From an uncultured Odoribacter sp. (GTDB lineage: Bacteria; Bacteroidota; Bacteroidia; Bacteroidales; Marinifilaceae): a stretch of 9,379 bases of DNA. A program made the translations under genes and the position numbers. The stretch is from contig CAMWQQ010000049.1 in NCBI GenBank assembly GCA_947176455.1, positions 1 through 9,379 of the forward strand. Direction: 5' to 3'. Positions 5,599 to 9,379 of the stretch are shown piece after piece (the stretch's first letter is position 1; each line of letters opens with the position of its first letter). The notes beneath the pieces were generated by a model, which saw only the letters and a program-made list of their open reading frames with translations, was not told the DNA's origin and ran no database searches.

Positions 5599-6828
5599 AT
5601 GAAGATTAACAGTATATCTATCGAATATTTCCGGGGATTGCAGCATATCCACATCCCTCAGCTTGACGAACACGTGAATTTGTTTGTAGGCATTAATGGA
5701 GCCGGAAAATCAAGTATGCTTGATGCAATCTCTCTTGTTTTTTCATGGTATATCGCCAGAATCTTGTCCATCAAGGGGCGTGGTCGAGATATTCCCAAAG
5801 ATGACATATCGCAACATTCTCCTAATGGCTGTATCATTGAGTTGGGAATGGGCGATGAGCATTCCTGGAAACTTTATAGGAGCCTGAAATATCATAAAAC
5901 CGATAAATCGGATTTATCGGCAATGAATCAGACGGTGGCAGCTCTTCGTGCCGAACTTGATGACAATGAGAATGGTTCTCTTCCCATCATCGCCCATTAT
6001 GGTGTAAATCGTACAATACCCAATACCTATCCCCGCCTTCCTCGAAGCAAGTATGCTTTTTCACAACTTGACGCTTATAAAAATGCGTTGACAGGAGGGC
6101 AATTGTTCTCGGACTTCTTCAACTGGTTCCGGTTTTCTGAAGACTATGAAAATGAACAATACAAGAACAATGCAAGCTACCGAGACCACGGACTTGAGAC
6201 CATAAGGCGTTGTATGAATCTTATTATGCCCGAGTACTCCGACATAAAGGTTTCCCGCCGTCCTCTTGCGCTCACCATGAAAAAAGGAAATGAGATTTTT
6301 AAAATAAATCAACTATCCGATGGCGAAAAATGTTATATCGCGCTGGTCTGCGATATCGCCAGACGTTTAGCCATCGCCAACCCTTGCGGAGACCCGCTAA
6401 AAGGTGAAGGAGTCGTGCTGATAGACGAGATTGACCTGCATCTGCACCCCAAATGGCAACAAAGCATCGTTTCAAGATTGGTAGAAACATTTCCAAACTG
6501 CCAGTTCTTTATCACGACGCATTCTCCCATTGTCGCATCTGATGTAAACGGGAAAGTGTTCGGCATCAAGAATGGCGAAATCATACAGCAACGCACCTTC
6601 GGCAAATTATCGTCGAACATCCTCTCCTCTGTCTTCGAAATGCCTGCTGCCCGTAATTTACGTGTTCAATCCCTCATCGATTCCGGCTACGATGCCATCG
6701 ACAAGATGGATGAACCCATGTATTCCCAAAAACTGGGTGAATTGGTAAAAATATTAGGTGCCGACGATACGGCGATAACAGGGCTTAGAATAGAGAAATC
6801 AAGAAGAGACAAAATTGCCGGCAAATGA
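5599..6828 (+). CDS. ptuA: PtuA-like ABC/AAA ATPase of a Septu-type anti-phage system
   Basis: A 409-aa SMC/ABC-like ATPase of the AAA_21 type. Residues seen: N-terminal INSISIEYFRGL, Walker A GINGAGKSS (31-39), signature LSDGEK (239-244), Walker B VVLIDEIDLHLHP (272-284) and the H-loop ITTHSP (305-310). The C-terminus ends about 100 residues after the H-loop with no TOPRIM nuclease domain, which argues against the OLD family. In Septu systems PtuA assembles and recruits the HNH nuclease PtuB, and nucleotide binding or hydrolysis controls nuclease activity; that role is inferred from pairing with the downstream HNH gene, which overlaps by 4 bases (ATGA). I start at ATG 5599: the frame is open back to 5473, but that part is promoter sequence. 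A 10+1+10 perfect palindrome lies in the coding region at 5900-5920. No reverse transcriptase is nearby, so it is not a retron. The symbol follows the family assignment. Confidence 0.82.
   Translation: MKINSISIEYFRGLQHIHIPQLDEHVNLFVGINGAGKSSMLDAISLVFSWYIARILSIKGRGRDIPKDDISQHSPNGCIIELGMGDEHSWKLYRSLKYHKTDKSDLSAMNQTVAALRAELDDNENGSLPIIAHYGVNRTIPNTYPRLPRSKYAFSQLDAYKNALTGGQLFSDFFNWFRFSEDYENEQYKNNASYRDHGLETIRRCMNLIMPEYSDIKVSRRPLALTMKKGNEIFKINQLSDGEKCYIALVCDIARRLAIANPCGDPLKGEGVVLIDEIDLHLHPKWQQSIVSRLVETFPNCQFFITTHSPIVASDVNGKVFGIKNGEIIQQRTFGKLSSNILSSVFEMPAARNLRVQSLIDSGYDAIDKMDEPMYSQKLGELVKILGADDTAITGLRIEKSRRDKIAGK
5900..5920. repeat. Perfect palindrome inside the ATPase gene
   Basis: CCGATAAATC (5900-5909), one central G, and GATTTATCGG (5911-5920) are exact reverse complements. 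It encodes part of a polar linker around residues 101-107 (TDKSDLS), outside the ATPase motifs. Perfect 10-base arms with a single central base are not expected by chance in 9 kb. Confidence 0.85.
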
Positions 6829-7469
6829 AAACAATCATAAAGTCCGACACAAACCCATGCCTGAAAACGGCAAGAGAAAACGGCTGGACTTGGGATGATT
6901 TTCATTCCCATGCTCCTGACGATTACATAAAATGCCGGGAACAAGCCCTCGCCGAACAACAGTATGAATGTGCATATACCGGGCTGTGGCTGGGAGATGG
7001 AAGCTCTCAAAAAATCCACATTGATCACTTCCGTAAACAATCCCTGTATCCCGAACTGACCTTCCACTGGCACAATCTGTTTGCCACCGCAAAAGATTCC
7101 GATTATGGAGCGGATTTTAAAGACGGTGTCATACACGGTCCGCGGAATCATTCCGACAAACAGTATGACGCATTCTTTTCTCCCTTGGAAACCAACCTGA
7201 AAGATTATTTTTGGTACAGGCAAGACGGGAAAATTGAGCCAAATCCAACCTTTGACGAAATCAGAGACAAAGAGCTACTGGCAAAAATCCGTAATACCAT
7301 CGAAATTTTCAATTTGAATGCCGATGATATGAAACATCGGAGAAGAGGCATCATCGAATCCGTAAGAGGTCTGCGACAATTAGACGACACAGAGGTCATT
7401 ACTTGTATGCAGACGTCTGGATTCTCCTTTGTTGTAGAATTTGAACTACAACACAGAAATGATTCATAA
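6825..7469 (+). CDS. ptuB: PtuB-like HNH endonuclease of a Septu-type system
   Basis: A 214-aa HNH-fold nuclease, the predicted DNA-cutting partner of the upstream ATPase. The core lies at about residues 45-105: CAYTG (49-53), the catalytic strand IHIDHFRKQS with D67-H68, then HWHNLF with N84, then DSDYGADFKDG (91-101). This matches the order of the PtuB/retron-Ec78 effector family (CxYC...EHF.PK...W.NL...C...CG..KD), but three of the four expected zinc cysteines are replaced (T52, A/T near 87-88, Y94). The rest is a mostly helical C-terminal region of unknown role. The ATG overlaps the ATPase stop (ATGA), indicating translational coupling. The end lies 21 bases before a hairpin shared with the convergent gene. 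The nuclease assignment is firm; the Septu label rests on the pairing. Confidence 0.8.
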   Translation: MKTIIKSDTNPCLKTARENGWTWDDFHSHAPDDYIKCREQALAEQQYECAYTGLWLGDGSSQKIHIDHFRKQSLYPELTFHWHNLFATAKDSDYGADFKDGVIHGPRNHSDKQYDAFFSPLETNLKDYFWYRQDGKIEPNPTFDEIRDKELLAKIRNTIEIFNLNADDMKHRRRGIIESVRGLRQLDDTEVITCMQTSGFSFVVEFELQHRNDS

Positions 7470-7482
7470 GATACATCCGGGC

Positions 7483-7515
7483 AAAAAAAAGAGGCTGTCT
7501 GAATCAGACAGCCTC
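7483..7515 (-). terminator. Intrinsic terminator of the surface-protein unit
   Basis: GAGGCTGTCT and AGACAGCCTC form a perfect 10-pair stem around GAATC. On the minus strand it is followed at once by eight T residues (7483-7490 as A on the plus strand), a classic intrinsic terminator 26 bases after the outer-membrane protein stop. For the convergent plus-strand nuclease gene the stem lacks a U-tract and would be a weaker stop. Confidence 0.88.
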
Positions 7516-7541
7516 ACGGAATAGGATTTCTGTATCAAAAA

Positions 7542-8534
7542 TCAAAAATAGAAGTTCAGATTAAGAGAACCGCCGAGGCATTCTGTCGCCATATAAAAAC
7601 CTCTGTTCCCCGGAGATTTCAAATCCGTCCGTTTTTCAATCCGGTTGAGCTTGGTGTTATAACCTTCGCTTTCCACGTATGTCTTGCTACCACATAAGTA
7701 GTAAAGGCTTAAGTTCACTTCAGCACCTAAAGAAATCTTCGGAGCAACGAACCATTCCACGCCGGCGCTACCGGTAATGCCGGTATAAAAGTTGGCTCCG
7801 GTGTTGAAAGAAGTTAATACACGATAACCATCTCGAAGAGATATCGATTGCTCCTGGTCCTCAGATTCTTCCGGTAGCTGAGCCTCATCACTCACTCCCG
7901 GATTTTGGTTTATGTTGGTCATCTGATTACCATAGTCGTATTTTACTTTATCGTTCATAAAAGCAAACAATACACCAACACCAAAAACGCCCTGAATCCT
8001 TCTCTCTCCCTTACGATATTCACCTCCCAACAAGATGCTGACACCGTTTCTGTTGGTGCGGATTTTGTCTACGACTTTTGCTTCGCCCAATGGATTTAAA
8101 ATCGATGCCTTGTCATCGTCCACATAATACCGCTCCGTTTCGGAACTGATTTTCAATCCGATATTGGCACGCAACGCAAACTTGTCCGTCAGGAAATATT
8201 TTCCCATAATGGAAACGTCCGGCATCAAGGTTTTGAAGTTTTTGGTCGTATCCTCAAACAACTCGTTTAATCTACCGCTTTTTGTGAAAGGTGTACCGCT
8301 TAGATGTTTCAACGGTTTATCTTTTTTGTTGAATATGGAACTCACGTAATTCAACAAAGGAACCACATCCACGCCTACCGCCCAGTCGCCTTTCTCCGGG
8401 AGGTATTGTTTCATTGCCTTTGTCTCAACCTTTTCTGTTGTATTCTCTTGGGCATTTGTATTCATCAAAGAAAGTAAGCCTATCAAGAGTATGAGTAATG
8501 TTCTTTTCATATTTTTTATTTTATTGTTTTTCAT
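7542..8534 (-). CDS. Predicted outer-membrane beta-barrel protein
   Basis: A 330-aa secreted protein. The N-terminus has a basic segment, a hydrophobic core (LLILLIGLLSL) and a likely signal-peptidase site after A28 (NTNA|QE). The mature part shows alternating amphipathic strands (GVGVLFAFM, TGITGSAGVEWFV, ISLGAEVNLSLYYL) and ends in aromatic LNLNFYF, the C-terminal signature of proteins assembled by the BAM complex. A Pro/Glu-rich acidic segment (EAQLPEESEDQEQ) is probably an external loop. I prefer the ATG at 8534 because it overlaps the stop of the upstream gene (ATGA); an ATG at 8510 (MKRTLLILL) would also give a good signal peptide. I do not recognise a specific family or ligand. It is paired with an Ig-like surface protein, so the two may act together in the envelope. 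Confidence 0.75.
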   Translation of the reverse strand: MKNNKIKNMKRTLLILLIGLLSLMNTNAQENTTEKVETKAMKQYLPEKGDWAVGVDVVPLLNYVSSIFNKKDKPLKHLSGTPFTKSGRLNELFEDTTKNFKTLMPDVSIMGKYFLTDKFALRANIGLKISSETERYYVDDDKASILNPLGEAKVVDKIRTNRNGVSILLGGEYRKGERRIQGVFGVGVLFAFMNDKVKYDYGNQMTNINQNPGVSDEAQLPEESEDQEQSISLRDGYRVLTSFNTGANFYTGITGSAGVEWFVAPKISLGAEVNLSLYYLCGSKTYVESEGYNTKLNRIEKRTDLKSPGNRGFYMATECLGGSLNLNFYF

Positions 8535-9379
8535 TCAAAATCAACATTGTACCATTCATACTCATTCCAATAATAACCATAATTTGCGCTAATTTCTTCC
8601 GATGTAACGTATACCATTTTTACTTTAATCTCTCCTGAGTAATAAATGCTTTTTGATTGTGAACTAATGATTCCCCGTTGGTAATCAGAATATTGAAACC
8701 ATTCTCCTCTTGATATATTATAATATCTACCATAATCGTAGTAATAATAAAAAGGAGTGTATGGAACCTGGTTTACTGTTACTAAAACAGTGCTTATAGA
8801 TTCTGGAATAGAAAATTCAGCTATTCCATTAATGTCTGTCGTACTACTCCAGGCACCTTTTCCATAAGCATCAGTAAGGGTTACTACAATCCCCTTTTGA
8901 GATTTAAAACAAATATCATCGTAACCCTTGAAAGAACCCAATCCTACTTTAACAGTTACACTCTGAACGACTTCGTTGTTCTCATATCTGTTAAATTCAT
9001 ATTCTAAATCGTAAAATTTTATATCATTGGGAAAAAGTTTTATTGTTTCTTCTGCCGTAGAAAAAACTCCTTCTTCAGCTCTATATGAATCCTCCTCACC
9101 ACTATCGTTCAGTCTTACATACCTACAAGAATCAACAAAAGATTCGGCTTGTATTCTCACATTTGCACCTTCTTCCGGTACAGGAATTTCAATTTCATAG
9201 TTTCCATTTTTATCTGTTTTGGTCTGAATGACAGTAAAACCCTCTTCCCCTTCCTCAAACTCATCATTGGAGATTTTTATAAAGATTTGTTTATTGGCAA
9301 CAGAATCAATTATTTCTCTACTATAATAAGTACCATCATAAGAATTATATGTATATACTTTTTTTACACAATATGAGAC
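8531..9379 (-). CDS. Ig-like/regulatory-like repeat surface protein, N-terminus outside the window
   Basis: The frame is open from the right edge to TGA (8531-8533), giving at least 282 codons; a GTG at 9160 is internal, not the start, because the 73 codons before it are also open and continue the same fold pattern. Two segments look like carboxypeptidase-regulatory or CnaB-type beta-sandwich units: QTKTDKNGNYEIEIPVPEEG (52-71) and a second around TDINGIAEFSIP (181-192). The last 76 residues are extraordinarily Tyr-rich: 18 tyrosines, including a YYYYDYGRYY run. The gene is AT-rich relative to its neighbours. A signal peptide or lipobox would lie outside the window. It overlaps the beta-barrel gene by 4 bases, so the two are co-translated. 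Function unknown; surface adhesion or envelope scaffolding is inference. Confidence 0.7.
   Translation of the reverse strand, partial: VSYCVKKVYTYNSYDGTYYSREIIDSVANKQIFIKISNDEFEEGEEGFTVIQTKTDKNGNYEIEIPVPEEGANVRIQAESFVDSCRYVRLNDSGEEDSYRAEEGVFSTAEETIKLFPNDIKFYDLEYEFNRYENNEVVQSVTVKVGLGSFKGYDDICFKSQKGIVVTLTDAYGKGAWSSTTDINGIAEFSIPESISTVLVTVNQVPYTPFYYYYDYGRYYNISRGEWFQYSDYQRGIISSQSKSIYYSGEIKVKMVYVTSEEISANYGYYWNEYEWYNVDFE

Noticed and set aside
5599..6828. OLD-family/Gabija-type nuclease-ATPase
   Set aside because: No TOPRIM domain follows the H-loop; only about 100 residues remain after it.
5467..7469. Retron with PtuAB effector
   Set aside because: No reverse transcriptase and no msr/msd-like structure; recO directly precedes the cassette.
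9149..9376. Plus-strand open frame at the right edge
   Set aside because: The opposite strand carries an open frame continuous with the Ig-like protein through the edge; this one is Ile/Phe-rich translation of AT-rich DNA.
1..9379. CRISPR arrays, tRNA or rRNA genes, insertion sequences
   Set aside because: No regularly spaced repeats, cloverleaf sequence, rRNA motifs, transposase or integrase seen on either strand.

Overview
The window is chromosomal DNA of a member of the Bacteroidales (phylum Bacteroidota). Several start sites are preceded by the Bacteroidetes-type -7 box TAnnTTTG (here mostly TATCTTTG), Shine-Dalgarno sequences are scarce, the YceD (DUF177), RsgA and RecO proteins look like Bacteroidetes versions, and the right edge carries an outer-membrane barrel of the kind common in gut Bacteroidales. 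I cannot name the genus.

Layout, left to right. Minus strand, 17-921: two tandem bactofilin genes, followed by a 28-codon Cys-containing ORF that may lead into a gene beyond the left edge. Minus strand, 1149-3001: the conserved yceD (DUF177) - rpmF - fabH cluster, coupling a 23S rRNA/L32-linked factor and ribosomal protein L32 to fatty-acid initiation, with a long hairpin after fabH. Minus strand, 3085-4002: rsgA, a ribosome-assembly GTPase. It is divergent from rdgB and recO (plus strand, 4132-5466), which cover nucleotide-pool sanitation and recombinational repair. The rsgA/rdgB promoters form a symmetric inverted repeat.

Directly behind recO, at 5467-7469, sits a two-gene plus-strand cassette: an ABC-type AAA ATPase (PtuA-like) overlapping by ATGA an HNH nuclease (PtuB-like). 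This is best read as a stand-alone Septu-type anti-phage system. It has two tandem promoters of its own and an imperfect palindrome in its leader. The nuclease keeps the catalytic Asp-His/Asn residues but has lost most of the zinc cysteines expected of the family.

Convergent to it, at 7542-9379 on the minus strand, is an accessory surface locus: a protein with two Ig-like/carboxypeptidase-regulatory-like segments and a very Tyr-rich C-terminus (cut by the right edge), overlapping by ATGA an outer-membrane beta-barrel protein. A strong hairpin with a T-tract ends this unit.

The left and middle genes are core housekeeping. Base composition drops at the right: hand counts give about 65% GC for 5281-5340 in recO, about 40% for 5881-5940 in the ATPase and about 25% for 8701-8760. 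This fits an accessory region attached behind recO. There is no gene-free stretch longer than 300 bases; the longest is 922-1148, holding the fabH hairpin and a bactofilin promoter. I see no tRNA, rRNA, CRISPR array, integrase or transposase.
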